Notes: a model not told the origin generated them from the letters alone. A DNA stretch of 64,000 nt from Tupaia tana (GCA_026018925.1 JAKSZU010000007.1:96373501-96437500), one strand, 5' to 3'. Shown: positions 33,298-45,275, counted from the stretch's first letter. Program-made: numbers and translations.

Positions 33298-33550
33298 GGA
33301 ACCAGCAGTTGGCATAATGGCTATGTCACTGGACTCCCATGTAGTAACCGTGGTTCAAGTCCCAGACCCAGTGGCTTAAATTCATGCCGGACGCATGTGC
33401 GTGCATGCCCAAGATCCCAAGAGGCAAATAAAGGAGAAGGGATTGTGGCATGGCCATGCCTCCTGGGTGGTGATTTCTCACTTTCTGTCTCTGTCTTTAT
33501 GGCGAGGACACGCACCCCTATGGCAAAAAACCTCTCCAAAAAAAAAAAAA
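33298..33550 (+). mobile_element. SINE-A between copies C and D
   Basis: Forward copy with head GGAACCAGCAGTTGGCATAA and CCTATGGCAAAAAACCTCTC tail. Confidence 0.88.
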
Positions 33551-33632
33551 TCCTCTGTAGTGGCATGGTTATTCAGTGAGAATGATGTCAATTTGTTGAC
33601 ACTAGAAGGTGTGTTTATCAGAATGGGTTTGT
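33551..33632. repeat. Start of a fourth tandem copy (D), cut by the gap
   Basis: TGGCATGGTTATTCAGTGAG and GTGTTTATCAGAATGGGTTT match 8930-9010 in copy A and 13806-13875 in copy B. The sequence then enters a run of N. Confidence 0.8.
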
Positions 33633-33732
33633 NNNNNNNNNNNNNNNNNNNNNNNNNNNNNNNNNNNNNNNNNNNNNNNNNNNNNNNNNNNNNNNNNNNN
33701 NNNNNNNNNNNNNNNNNNNNNNNNNNNNNNNN
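33633..33732. other. Assembly gap, 100 N
   Basis: A run of N of round length, typical of a gap of unknown size. It lies at the edge of a tandem array, a common place for collapse. Confidence 0.98.
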
Positions 33733-34440
33733 CACACGGATGATGTGGCTCAAGTCCCAAACCTGGTGGGTTGCCTTCTTACTTTCCTTCTCTCTGACTC
33801 TCTCTATTGAGTGCCCTATAGAAAATTAAATAATAATAGGTAAATAAATTATTATTTTAAAAACAAACAACCTAAAAAAAAAACTGCATCCTATAATATT
33901 TCTTTAAAAAATATCTGGGGCCAGTAGGTGGCACAGTGGTTAAGGTGCTGGACTGCCACGTGGTCCACTGCAATTTGACTCCCAGACTTGAAACTCACTC
34001 CGGGTGTGTGTGAGTGCGTGCCAAACATCTTGAGAGGAGAATAGAAGAGAAGGGATTGTGGCATGGCCATCTCCATGATTTCTGTCTCTCTCTCTCTCTC
34101 CAGCAAGTGCAGGCACCATATAACAAAAACGTCTCAAATAAATAAATAAATAAATAAACGTATCAATATTTAGGGCCAGCAGGTGGGTGTGGTGGCTCTA
34201 CATATTATGGCTCTGGATTTTACATGGCCAACTTCAGGGTTGAAGTTCTGGACGTAGTTGCTTGCAAAACACATTGAGTGCCTGTGTGTGTGTTCCCAAA
34301 ATCTTAGGGAAAAATGGAGGAACAGGGATTGCAGCTTGATCATTCCCCCAAGGAGCGATTTTTCATTATTCCTTTCTGTCTGTCTGTCTGTCTGTCTTTC
34401 TCTCTCTCTGGTGACTGCACAAGTCCTAAGGCAAGAAAAT
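33733..34440 (+). mobile_element. Three consecutive older SINE-B copies
   Basis: Copies at about 33733-33880 (head cut by the gap), 33914-34160 (GGGGCCAGTAGGTGGCACAG) and 34171-34440 (AGGGCCAGCAGGTGGGTGTG) follow one another, each with a B box, pyrimidine body and A-rich tail. Confidence 0.75.
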
Positions 34441-34509
34441 GATCAATATTTAACTTGAAATCTTATGCAGTTATGTTATTTCAAAACCTTTTCATTCAGG
34501 GAATGCTTA

Positions 34510-34779
<270 letters not shown>

Positions 34780-34927
34780 TCATACCAAGAAATAAATTGT
34801 AAGTCCTAAGAATTCAAAATAAGCATTCTACAAGTTTCACCAGTTAGTTGTAGTTAAATGAGAAGAATTAATTTTTAAGTACTTAAATCAAAGCCATCTC
34901 ATGCTGAAGCAGTTCTCTACTATATAC

Positions 34928-35042
34928 CTTTACTAGAGCCTTCTTGTGATAACCATCCAGAAGATCTAGCTGGCATTTTCTGTCTACCAAAAGAGTCACC
35001 ACTTCTGGATGGTCACTGGCACAGGCCAAATGTAGAGCAGTT
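34928..35042 (-). CDS. ANKRD26-like gene, exon 2 (ankyrin repeat)
   Basis: A 115-bp exon has acceptor TTTGTTCTTTCGTAG and donor AAAG|GTATATAG. After completing the split Arg codon from exon 1 it encodes TALHLACASDHPEVVTLLVD and RKCQLDLLDGYHKKALVK. The consensus TALHLA and HPEVVTLL of ankyrin repeats is intact. A 157-bp intron separates it from exon 3. Ankyrin repeats mediate protein contacts; ANKRD26 acts at centriolar distal appendages, but the role of this copy is inferred only by family. Confidence 0.9.
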
Positions 35043-35315
35043 CTACGAAAGAACAAACACATTTCAGGAAATTTTAGTGCACTGTTTCAAAACATACCAT
35101 TATGCATGGAACTGTAAACATTAAGTAGCATGTTATTCCTGTGCCTTCAGACAAGTATTTCATTTCATCTGAACAAAGTACAATATTTACTAACTTATTA
35201 CTCACAACATGAATGAAATCATAGCCTATGTGTACAGAAAAAGCATGCCCTTTGGACTCAGCTTAACTGGGTTGGAATTTTATCTAGCTACCCATCAATC
35301 CATTCATTCATTCAT

Positions 35316-35545
35316 GCCAGCAGATGATGTGGTGGTTAAGGCATTGGACTCCCCATGACTGACCGTGGTTCAAGTCCTGGATATAGAGGCTTGAAACTCA
35401 TACCAGCATGAGAGCATGTGTACCCAAATCCCAGGAGAACAGGGGAGAAGAACCTGCAGTGTGTGGGGGGTGATTTCTCATCTTCCCTCTCACTGTTTCT
35501 CTCTCTCTGCTGAGTGGACACGTCCTATAGCAAAAACCTTAACAA
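35316..35545 (+). mobile_element. SINE-B in intron 1
   Basis: Head GCCAGCAGATGATGTGGTGG, AAATCCCAGGAGAACAGGGG, tail GTCCTATAGCAAAAACC. Confidence 0.75.
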
Positions 35546-35559
35546 CAGTAGCAATGACA

Positions 35560-35735
35560 AAACAGAAAGCCCCAACATGGTTTTTATGCCTCAAGCACCC
35601 CTGCCTCCCCAGGCTTGGTATGCACATATCACAAGCACATGTACTCAACATGCTCCAAAGGGTCCCAGGGTACAAAACCAGGACCTTCCCCGTGGGAGTC
35701 CACTTGTGCTGCTACCGCACCACCACCTGGCCCTG
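35560..35735 (-). mobile_element. SINE-C-like element, reverse
   Basis: Reverse tRNA-like head (CTGCTACCGCACCACCACCT GGCCC) with a different body. It belongs to the second family or to an older relative. Confidence 0.5.
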
Positions 35736-35974
35736 AGTACTACTGTAGGCTCTCACTTACTGGCTATCATTTATCCCTTCTGTGCCTCAATTTTCTTACC
35801 AATACAATAGAGATAAGAAATAGTAGTTATGTCAAAAGACATCAATAGAATGCTTAATGAGAATATATGGGAAGTATTTAGTATCTAGTCCCAATAATGG
35901 CTCAAAAGTATTGGATGTTGCAAGTATTACAATTACTGCTAGTTAACAAAGACCACAGTTTAAAAAGTTGCCAG

Positions 35975-36195
35975 AGAGGCATGCATTCAACAGAGACAGA
36001 GAGATGGGAGGGAGCAGCCTTGCACAGAGTATGGTCGTGGGACAATCCCTTCTCTTGCGTTCTTTCTCAGGGATTTGGGACACAAACACGCACGCACCCA
36101 GCATGTTCCTCAAGCTGTGGGGTCCAGGACTCAGACCATGAAGTCAGTCATATGGGATCCAGCTGCCTTAACCACTCTGCCACCAGCTGGCCCAA
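35975..36195 (-). mobile_element. Diverged SINE in intron 1
   Basis: Reverse copy: AGAGACAGAGAGATGGGAGG to CTTAACCACTCTGCCACCAG. Confidence 0.65.
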
Positions 36196-36199
36196 AGAT

Positions 36200-36588
36200 G
36201 ACTTTTTAATTAAGGAAAATGATACTATTATATCAATTTTACAGCCATGTTTTCATAGAGATAATCCTATACATTAGAATGATTCTAAGATGCTCATTGT
36301 CTCACAGTTTAACATCTATGACATTGAAATGCCGCTAAGGGTCCATGAAATATTACAACAATTGGCAGCATTTTAAAAATTATTGATGCACAAAGTAATT
36401 GGGCATCTCACAATCTATGATGCCTTAAGTTATTACAGAAAATATATACAACAGCTCTATGGCAGTTCTAATCTTATTACTGGCACTTAAATAAACTTAG
36501 TTCTTTAAAGTAGTATGAGGGAAGAGGGCTCTACTAAAAATATAGCATGAAGAAATGCCCCCCAACACACACACACACCACACACACC

Positions 36589-36626
<38 letters not shown>

Positions 36627-37250
36627 GATTTCACAATCTCTTTTCCTCAATTTGTCCATCTTAGAGGGCTTTGGGAAATCCCTCCCCCCAACACACACAC
36701 CTGGTATGTTTTTCAAACCACAAAGGTGAAGATTCTAACGGCTCACTTAGCCATGTGGGATAGGCTCCCTGAACCACTAAGCCACTACAAACGCATTGTT
36801 CTCTCATTTGAGCTACTGAAAGTACATCTTTCATGCCAACGTACATCTCTATCAATACCACCTTCAATGGGCATATACTATTCCATCCTATGGATGCAAT
36901 GCAATTTATTCATAATGCATTATATGGGGTCTTAATACATTTCTATTGAAAGGTCATAAGCAGCTTAAACTTTAGGCCATTGCTCTTTACCTTCAAAGTT
37001 TGTGGATGAAAAAGTATTTCATTCCTCTTTAACCTTAATTCCTTTTCTTACCAGAGCCATTAAATATTTTCCTATGTCTGTAGGTTCCTTGTAGATCCGC
37101 AAAAAAGAACTTTACCCAAATCCAAATTGGACATTTTTGTTTGTTTGTTTGAAAGAATTCTCTATAAAGCAGAGATACAATTTTTCACCTGAGATGTACA
37201 TATTGTTAATATTTTGAAAATATGTTGTCTTTTATTTTTATTACTTTTTG
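36200..37250. other. Intron 1 sequence with (CA)n
   Basis: A/T-rich intronic sequence with an interrupted CA microsatellite at 36565-36625 and a weak SINE-like trace after it. No exon with splice sites is recognised. Confidence 0.5.
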
Positions 37251-37256
37251 AGAGTT

Positions 37257-37277
37257 TTTTTTTGTTTTTTGTTTTTT

Positions 37278-37327
<50 letters not shown>

Positions 37328-37545
37328 ATAGGGCGCATGCGCTCACCAGAAAGAGAGATAGCGAGAAATCACTCCCCAGGAGGTATGGCCATGCTGCAAT
37401 CCCTTCTCCTCCATTCTCCTCTCGGGATCTTGGAAATGCAAGCACACGCTCTGGGTGTGAGTTTAAGCCACCGGGTCCAGAAATGGAACCATGGTTGATT
37501 ACATGGGAGTCCAGCGACATAGCCATTACACTAACTGCTGGTTCC
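37257..37545 (-). mobile_element. SINE-A with very long poly(T) tail
   Basis: Reverse copy whose A-tail appears as about 44 consecutive T (37281-37324), the longest homopolymer in the window. The head ends CACTAACTGCTGGTTCC. Confidence 0.9.
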
Positions 37546-38430
37546 TATTTTTATTATTTGTTTTCTCATACACAGGGTTGTGTTTTTTTTTTTTCAATAT
37601 TTCTGTGCCTCGATATTCTCACCAGTAAGAGAGATAAATACAATAGTTATCTCACAGGACACCATTATGATGCTTAAATGACAATGTATGTATTTTCAAC
37701 TTGTATTTTGCTAAAATTAACCTTCAGAGTGATTGCTCTGAGATCCTTCTTAGGAAAGTCTTTGTCAACATGAAAAATGTATAAATTGGCATTTTTGTTT
37801 TTTTTTCTCATACTTTTATCATATATTTACATTTTCTTAATCTATACTCCATCAGTAACTTATTTTCAAAACTTAAAACCTTATAGCTAGTTTTCTCCAA
37901 ATAGTTAACAGGCACTTCACTTATGATTAACTCAACTTTTCGCAATGAATATGAAGTGTTGCCAGTATGAGATACTAAATTATTACATATATTTGGGTGT
38001 TTATGGTTTCCTATCATGTTCCATTCATTTATTTGTCTTTTCAGCTGTTAATCAACAATATTTTGAGGGAATTAACAACACATTTTGACATGTAGAAAGG
38101 CAAATCTTTGTTTACCACATTACAAAAATCAGAGTTTGATATTTTTATTTGGTTAATAAAAAATTGAGAAACACAAAAAGAGCTCGCATTTAGAGAAAAT
38201 TGAGTCTATTTGAGCACAAAGAGTCATCGTCCCACTTGAAACTTTCTAAGGACCCTTGGCAAGGAACAAATACACATATAGGGACATAAAATGGATATTG
38301 GACTTAATTCAAAAAAATTTTAGCCCAGAACTAACATAACTATGGTGAGAATTTTTCTCATTACTCACTTTTTTATATTTTTTGTAATATTATTGTTTTC
38401 AAAATGAGCACATTAAAAATAAAACGTGTA
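37546..38430. other. Intron 1, no named feature
   Basis: A/T-rich sequence. I see no conserved exon or repeat that I can name. Confidence 0.4.
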
Positions 38431-38528
38431 CTGGCCAGCCAGTGGCAGTGACTAAGGCAGTTGAATCCTACGTGGTCGACCTGGCAGTTTGCTTCTCCAC
38501 CCAGTAGCTTGAAAAGCACCTCAGGGAA
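38430..38528 (+). mobile_element. SINE-B fragment
   Basis: TGGCCAGCCAGTGGCAGTGA head, truncated after AAAAGCACC and followed directly by a SINE-A. Confidence 0.6.
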
Positions 38529-40080
38529 GGGACCAGCAGTTAAGGTAATGGTTATGTTGCTGAACTCCCATGAAGTTGACAGCAGTTCGAGCTCTGGACC
38601 CTGACAGGGCCATGCAGGCAACACAAGCTGGTAACGATGCTGCCTCCCATTCTAAGGCAAGGCCTGGACTGGGAAGAAACTGAGGCAAGGCCCCAGTTTA
38701 CAAGCTCTCCCTTGTGTCCTTGAACTGGCCGGTATTCAATTTCTCTGCCATGAGTTTTACTGTTTTTATGGTACCCTGTAATGGTAAAACATCACCCCCA
38801 ACCATTACAATAAAGCCAATTAGTGACCTTGTAAGAATGTGGTTCCCTAAGACTGACAGGAGGACCAGGAAGTTTAAGACTCCCCCACCTGTCTGTTTTT
38901 AAGCCAAAATTAACATATAGATTAAGTTAGTATAAACCAAATTAGCATTAGAAGCATATGTAGACTAAGTTAGTTTAAGGCTAGTTTTTGTAAATACCCC
39001 TTGTTAAAGCTACAGGCCAAAGTTAACTCATGCTAGGCAAAGTCAGCACATTCACCACATAACAGAGACTCAGAGATAAAACAAAAGAACTCACTAATTG
39101 ACAGACTCAGCAAATAAAATGCAGAATCCCACAGGTTTATTAAAGGAAAAGGCCTGGCTGGGACAACAGGATAAACAAACTTGAGGGCTACAGAGAAAGA
39201 TTAACTTAGCTGGGAGCTCTTATCTAAAGCAACAGGTAGTTTTCAACTACAAAGAGTTTCTCATATATGTGCTATTGACTATGAAAAATTGCTAATAAAA
39301 CATCCTGTGTTGTCTCCTGAGCTACAAGATCATCTTCCTTTCCCATAGATCATAGACTCACCTATTGTAATGTATGAATGGTCCATATATTAACTGTGTC
39401 TTTACTTAGCAAGACAAGATTTATTTCTATCTAGGACTTTGCAAACAGCAATGTTATCGGCCTGGCCCAGGACTGAAGTTATCAAACATCCTGCAAGCCC
39501 CCTCGTCTGAAGACCCTTCCCAGTAATCAAGATCCAAGAAGAAAATACAACAGACAAATGAACTTCCTCATCCTGAGAACTGTGATTGATTTTACCTGAT
39601 GTGACAGGACAAACAGCATGTTTTATATTTATTGCTTCCATGCTTTGTACACCCTGTTCCTTAGAGTAAATTTTTTTCACTGCCCATTTACTTGCATGTA
39701 TCACATTTTCAATAAATATGCACGATGATTCCTAGCAGTTGTCACTCCTCAGAGAGCGATCTCTGGGGGGTGTCCGGCATAGGACGTGCATGAAAAGGCA
39801 CCGAGGCCTCTGTCTTCTGTTCACCTGCGCTGCCTCCGTCGAGTCGACCCACCCCCGCCGAGGCTAGACCCCGGCAGGACCCGGTGACTTAAATTCACAC
39901 CGGGCGCGTGTGCATGTGTACCCAAGATCCCAAGAAGAGAATGGAGAAGGGATTGCGGTGTGGCCATCCCCCCCGGGGGGTAATTTCTCGCTTTCTGTTT
40001 CTCTCTCTCTCTCTCTCTCTGTCTTTCTGGCGAGCGCACCCGCCCTATAGCAAAAACTTCTACAAAAACAAAACAAAACA
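38529..40080 (+). mobile_element. SINE-A split by a solo LTR
   Basis: The head lies at 38529-38601 (GGGACCAGCAGTTAAGGTAA) and the remainder at 39877-40080 (GGACCCGGTGACTTAAATTC to CCCTATAGCAAAAACTTC). The B-box region reads straight across once the 1275-bp LTR and one copy of GGACCC are set aside. Confidence 0.95.
38602..39876 (+). mobile_element. Solo LTR (1275 bp) inserted in a SINE
   Basis: The insert begins TGACAGGGCCATG and ends ACCCCGGCA. It is flanked by an exact 6-bp duplication GGACCC (38596-38601 and 39877-39882). TG...CA ends and 6-bp duplications are typical of class II (betaretrovirus-like) LTRs. A TTTATATTTAT box near 39620 and AATAAA at about 39709 are followed by a GC-rich U5-like end (39760-39876). 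No internal coding or primer site is present. It lies in intron 1, antisense to the ANKRD26-like gene. Confidence 0.88.
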
Positions 40081-40085
40081 AACAC

Positions 40086-40235
40086 CTCAGGCATGTGTCC
40101 GTGTGCCCACTGTGTGTGGCCATCCCCCCAGGGAATGATTCCTCACTTTCTCCCTCTCTCTCACACACTCTCTGTATGTCTCTCTCTCCTGGACCACATA
40201 CAACTCTAGCAAAAACTAAAACTAAACGAAAAGGA
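40086..40235 (+). mobile_element. SINE body fragment
   Basis: A headless SINE body (GGCCATCCCCCCAGGGAATG, CT-rich, then ACAACTCTAGCAAAAACT) sits directly after the split SINE. Confidence 0.65.
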
Positions 40236-40481
40236 AAAGTGTATTATTTCATTTTGCTAGTTACGTCACTCTGTAATCGTGAAGAAAGTGTTCAGTAGGA
40301 GTAGTTAGGAGCGGATTTGAAACCAGCTGAAGCTTGGTTCTGTTCTGGCGCTCATCAAGGGAACCTAGGCATGGGGCCCCAAGGCTTGGTGCCAGGTGAA
40401 GCTGAGGAGCATCCCGAGTGCCAGCCGAGCTGACAGGTGCGTGCCCAGGTAGCCCTCATGCCCGCCCTTGGGCCCGATTAC

Positions 40482-40711
40482 CTTTCATATGTGTTTCTCT
40501 CGTTTATATCATTCTTACGTAGTAACAGGATGCGCTGCACCTCGGCGACATTGCCTGTGAGGGCGGCTTTGTGAATTTTGCTTAAGTCTTTATGTCTGAC
40601 ATAGTATTCTGAGAGAGGGTTGATGTTCCTCTTAGGCTTCGGGTTTCCGCCAATGGCATTGGTGTTAATTGCCCAGACCCGATTGCTCCCGAAGCAAAAG
40701 ATTCTCCTCAT
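40482..40711 (-). CDS. ANKRD26-like gene, exon 1 (start codon)
   Basis: The ATG at 40711 begins MRRIFCFGSNRVWAINTNAI. The sequence continues through YYVRHKDLSKIHKAALTGNV and AEVQRILLLRKNDINERNTY, then donor GAAAG|GTAATC at 40481, leaving a split Arg codon that exon 2 completes in frame. M-[RK]-[RK]-I-F at the start and R-x-x-DL-x-KIHKAA-x-x-GNV-x-[KE]VQ are hallmarks of ANKRD26. The first ankyrin repeat starts here. The gene reads toward lower coordinates with a 5.4-kb first intron. All three exons are open and correctly spliced in silico, so this end looks functional. Confidence 0.9.
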
Positions 40712-41090
40712 CTGGAGCTACAGCTTGAGGGATGCCTCATCTCCCTTAGGCCAGCTCTGAAATTCAACACACGATCACTAACCACTTAACCAGAACCCAA
40801 CACTGGGGACCGCAACAAAGCAGAGCTCATGCACTCCTCTGAGGGCTGGGCTGCTGGGCGTGCTCACAGAGGCAGGGGGCGGGGCGTGAGCTCACAGAGG
40901 CAGGGGCGGGGCTTGGACTCACAGAGGCAGGGGGCAGGGCGTGAGCTCACAGAGGCAGGGGGCGGGGCGTGAGCTCACAGAGGCAGGGGGCGGGGCTTGG
41001 GCTCATAGAGGCAGGGGCAGGGCGTGTGCTCAGAGGCAGGGGCAAGGCTCCTGCTCACAGGGGCAGGGACAGGGCACTTGTGCTCTAGAA
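40712..41090 (-). promoter_or_regulatory. GC-rich minisatellite upstream of exon 1 (putative promoter region)
   Basis: From about 40858 to 41080 a 27-28 bp unit, CACAGAGGCAGGGGGCGGGG followed by CGTGAGCT, recurs about eight times. Each unit carries a GGGGCGGGG or GGGGCAGGG Sp1-type box. The array begins about 150 bp upstream of the start codon. There is no TATA box. A promoter role is inferred from position and GC boxes. Confidence 0.6.
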
Positions 41091-41530
41091 GCTCCACCAT
41101 GGTCTGGTCCTCCTGGAGCTGGAATGCATTCCCTTCAAATCAGTGGCAGTTGGCTGAGTGTTCTGGACCTTTGGGAAAGGAAGAACTGTGGGAAAGCAGT
41201 CTGTGCACAGTACTGGCTGCAGTAGTGTGGGATTTCAGGATGCTGAAGGCCTTGTCCTGGAGAAAAGACCACTTTATCTTTCTCTATTTTTTTCAGTTTA
41301 TTTCCCTTCCATATCTCTCTGGGGCAAAGCAGGTCTCCATGGGAACTGAGCAGATGCAACAACAGAAGGCTGTTTTTATGGTTCCAGAGAGTGTGGCCCT
41401 ATGTGTCAGTAAATACAAACTTTGGAGGAGGACCCAATACACATTCTCCAAATGTCACCAAAGTGCATTTCTGCATGCCTCCTACCCCCTCCCCTTTGGT
41501 TCAGTCTTAACCTTTAGGCTTTACATTTTC
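41091..41530. other. Upstream flank of the ANKRD26-like gene
   Basis: Mixed unique sequence with overlapping open frames on both strands but no recognised product or repeat. Confidence 0.4.
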
Positions 41531-41534
41531 TATT

Positions 41535-41756
41535 TAAGGTTTTTGCCATAGGGTGCATGCGCTCATCAGAAAGAGAGAGAACATGAGAAATCAACCCTGC
41601 CCCAGGGTGATGGCCATGCCACAGTCCCCTCTTCTCCATTCTTTTCTCGAGATTCAGACTCATGCTCATCACAATTATCAAGCTGCCAGTCGGAGGCTCC
41701 ACAACGGCCAGCCATGTGGGAATCGAGCACCTTAACCACCTCCGCCTGCTGATCCC
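41535..41756 (-). mobile_element. SINE-A-related, reverse
   Basis: AAGGTTTTTGCCATAGGGTG to CTCCGCCTGCTGATCCC. Moderately diverged. Confidence 0.8.
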
Positions 41757-41864
41757 TTACATTTTCTTTACTCTTATGGTTTTTAGTTTTACTTTTCCCC
41801 AATGAAATCTTTAACCAGTGGGCAACTTATTTTGGAACATGATGTAACATTTAAGGATTTTTTA

Positions 41865-42312
41865 AGAGAGACTTTTGCCAAAGGACACGTGTGCTCATGA
41901 GAGAAATAAGAGACAGACAGAAAGAAAGTGACAAATCATGCCACAGGCAGATGGCCATGACACAATTCTTTCTCCTCTATTCTCCTCTTGAGATTTTGGG
42001 CACCCAAACATGCCCAGCATAGTATTAAGCTCCCAGGTTTGACTACATGAGAGTCCAGCAACATGAACATTACACCATCTGCTGGTCCAAAAAACTTTTT
42101 TTATTTTTTAAATTTGCCAGAGGGCTGAGAGAGCAAGGGAGAGAGAGATCACCCCCCAGTAGAGCATGGTCACACTGCAATCTCTTCAACTTTATTCTAT
42201 CCTATGGGTATTTGGGGCACACAGGGACACATGACCTATTTCCCAAGTGACCAGGGCCAAGATTTGATGGTGTCCACCATATGGGATTATGCTCCTTTAA
42301 CCCAGACCACTC
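41865..42312 (-). mobile_element. Two adjacent older SINEs, reverse
   Basis: One copy ends CACCATCTGCTGGTCC at 42088. A second more diverged copy follows from TTTGCCAGAGGGCTGAGAGA to about 42312. Confidence 0.7.
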
Positions 42313-42579
42313 AGTGAACCCTAAGAAATTTCAAAGTAGCTATTCACTAGCATGAAACAATCGCTCTCTTCTCATTAGGTTAAAATGCCACTTTACCTAA
42401 CCTTAAATACTTAGGAGCCTTCTTCATTCTGAGTTTTCCATTCTGTTGATCTGTTTCTTGAATTATTTTTTACCTATAAAATATTTGTAAATGCTCATTG
42501 CAGCTACAAAGTTCCCTCCTATTCTTCCTTTTCAGTATTATCTTGGCAATATTTACCTCTAAATTGAGATAAATTCTCC

Positions 42580-42815
42580 CCACACAGGGTACATGCTCTC
42601 ACTGGAATGAGAAAATGTTAGAAAGCACTCCCCCCACCCCCTGTGGAGAGTGGTCATGTTTTAATACCTTCTCCTTCTTATCTCCCTCATTTTGGTACTT
42701 TGTGCATGCACACAAATCCAATGTACTTGTCAAGCCATCATGTCTGGGACTTGAACTGGACAGCTGGTCATGTGGGTTCCAGCTGTTTTAACCCACACAC
42801 CATGGGCTAGTCCCA
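42580..42815 (-). mobile_element. Diverged SINE, reverse
   Basis: CACAGGGTACATGCTCTCAC to CACACACCATGGGCTAGTCC. Confidence 0.65.
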
Positions 42816-43400
42816 AGATAGAATTTTAATTACTATGCAAAGTCAAAAATAACTAGTGAGATTTTGATTATAATTTGGCTAAGAGAATTAATTTTAGCTG
42901 AAAACCTGTCTCTCAAATCAGTTTATCCAGGTAAATGTTATATTACTTAATTTATCTATCTTATTTTAAGTCCTCCCTTAGCTTCTGGTAGTTTTGTTAA
43001 GTTTTGTTGCCTATATAAATCCTACACACTTCTTGAAATACAGTACTTACATTTCTAATTCCCTCCAGCTTTGCTCTTCATTACTGCCACCCTTGATGTG
43101 TTCCCTGGGTCCCCTCAGAAAAACAGCATGTTTTGAAAAACAATACTCTATGCTGTAAAGATGTACAATGATTAAATGTTAATAAAAATAAATTGTCCAT
43201 TCTGGGGTCTTCTGGCCTGTAACCCATCCATTGTTCTCTAATCCTTCCCACAGACTCTTTATTCCTTCACGTATCACTTGTCAAGGTATAATTAAAAACG
43301 TATTTGCTCTCTGTCCCCAGTTTATCACATAGGGCTGCTAAAACCCTTGGAATTCCCTTGGTGATGGGGAGGAAGGATCTTTGTTATTAATTATGAATCA
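42816..43400. other. Mostly unique sequence with a short L1 3' end
   Basis: ATGCTGTAAAGATGTACAAT GATTAAATG followed by an A-rich end at about 43140-43200 resembles the 3' terminus of the local L1. The rest is unassigned. Confidence 0.45.
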
Positions 43401-44420
43401 CTTTGAGCATACTGAGTACTGGTTAATGAGGTCACTCAACAAGGATAGGAGGCCTACATAGATTCAGAAAAGGGACTCGTCACCAGAGAAACTGACCACA
43501 TGAGTAAGAGGTGGAAATTTTCAGCCTGTCCCCTTAGCCCCTACAATCTTCCAAGAGGGTAAAGGAAATAGAGATCGAGATTCTTCACAGAGCCAATGAT
43601 TTAATCAGTCATGTCTGTCTAATGAAACCCTATATTAAAACATGGAAAAGTGAGGCTCAGTGAGTTTCCTGTTTGGTAAAAATATCAATGTGCTGAGAGG
43701 ATGGTTTGCCTGAAGAAGACATGGAAGCTTTACTCTAGCCTCTCACACCACACCTTTCTGCCCTATATATGTCTTTATCTGGTTCATCATTTGCATCTTT
43801 CCAATAAACCAGGAATGTGGGAAACACAGGGGCTGCGAGGGGTGACCAGGCCCAGCACCCGCAGCAGGACATGGGGTTTTGTCAGCAGCTCATGAAGGAT
43901 GAGAAACACGAATGTAGGTAAGCAAGCAGAATTTATTCTATGAGGGAAGAAAGAAAAAGCCTTTTATGGTGTGAAGGGGGAGCTCTCAAATGAGTAGCCT
44001 TTTGAAGGTCCAGGTGTCTGAGTTTTTAGAAGGCCTTTCAGGGGAAGGAGTGGGTTCTGGAGGTCATCTGGTGGTAATCTGAGCTGAAGGTATGTGTGCC
44101 GTTACTGTTTCTAATTATGGTCCCTATTGATTCCATTAGGCATTCATTAGATAGGAGACATGTTTATTCTTAGCCTCATGTATGATTCATGTCTAATGGG
44201 CCATTTGTTTTAAGCTTAGTAGCTTGTGCTTCCCAGTACAACTGGTCATTTAAAATTCCAAACCCAGGAGTTTTCTGGTTTTGGGCCCTTGACTCCAATT
44301 GCTTTATCTTAATGAAGTATAATGCTCATTTCACCTAGAGGGATAAAAGGGAAGAGAAGAATGTGGTTTTCATTAAGTCAAAGTGGGTTAACTGGCTTTC
44401 TAGTCTTTTTGCCCCTTTCA
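43400..44420 (-). repeat. Probable ERV3 3' LTR region
   Basis: It lies downstream of an env TM in element sense. GACATATATAGGGC (TATA-like) and an AATAAA in CATAGAATAAATTC are present. A purine-rich stretch with AACTGAAAGGGGC marks a possible LTR start at about 44419. The outer boundary is not defined and no second LTR is in view. Confidence 0.4.
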
Positions 44421-44537
44421 GTTTCCCATCCTTACTCCCCTTCTGTTACTTATTCTACCTAACCAGAATTGGCCTCAATTCCCACTCCAGACTGGTATCC
44501 CAACTGCCACTGGGACATTGGACATGACTGGATCTAG

Positions 44538-44924
44538 CTACTTCCTGCTGGTAGGGGTCAATGATAGGGAGATGCAGCTGCTGGGAGGTCTGTCCATGGA
44601 CTCTGATAGATTTGTGAGAGGGTGGCAATAAGTTGGCCAGATGAGCATTTGGCTGGAAATTGTATCTAAATGAGAAGAGATACATTTGCTTAGAAGACTT
44701 AAAATGCAGGAACCAAGAATGCAAAGAATAATCACAACAATTTGACTGAGGAATGAGGATAGCCATGAGGGCCAGCTCCAACATTGCCAGGGTATGAGCT
44801 TAATTTTGTTCATTTCTTCTTGGAGTTGGTCAATGTAAGAATTAACCTTATCATAATTGTCATTTAACTTAAAGCAGCACATTGTAGGGAATTCATGACA
44901 GCCTGCCTTTTGTTGTAATGGCAA
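44538..44924 (-). pseudogene. ERV3 env transmembrane remnant
   Basis: The minus strand reads CHEFPTMCCFKLNDNYDKVN, SYIDQLQEEMNKIKLIPW, then SFLSQIVVIILCILGSCILS, a hydrophobic anchor. Cys pairs, a short pre-membrane helix and the anchor fit the end of a class I retroviral TM. A weak surface-unit relic lies at 45276-45596. No full reading frame survives. Confidence 0.65.
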
Positions 44925-45275
44925 ATAATCAATTACTGGCCAGTTTTCTAAATACTATCATGTAATCCCTTTATTTCTTGGTCCATGGCTCATAATACTA
45001 AAGCAGTGGAGTTTAAAGCTTCTGGTGCAGATTAAAGAGGTTACTTCAAAAGCTGTACCCAAAGCTAGGACAGGAACTCCCAACACACTAAAGGCCAACA
45101 CATCCACAGTGGTCTGTCTGAGGAGAAGGTAGCTATTGTCACAATTAGGGTTGTTCAGAGATCATTTAGATAAGCATCAAGTATTAGAAAAAAAGGAGTA
45201 ATTTTGAGGAAAGGGCCAAAGAACAGTTGTAACTTTGCCTATAGCATGAAAACCTGTAACATGGGCAGGGATTTA

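Noticed and set aside
40858-41080. Direct-repeat array as a CRISPR
   Set aside because: Repeats are head-to-tail without spacers. This is a minisatellite.
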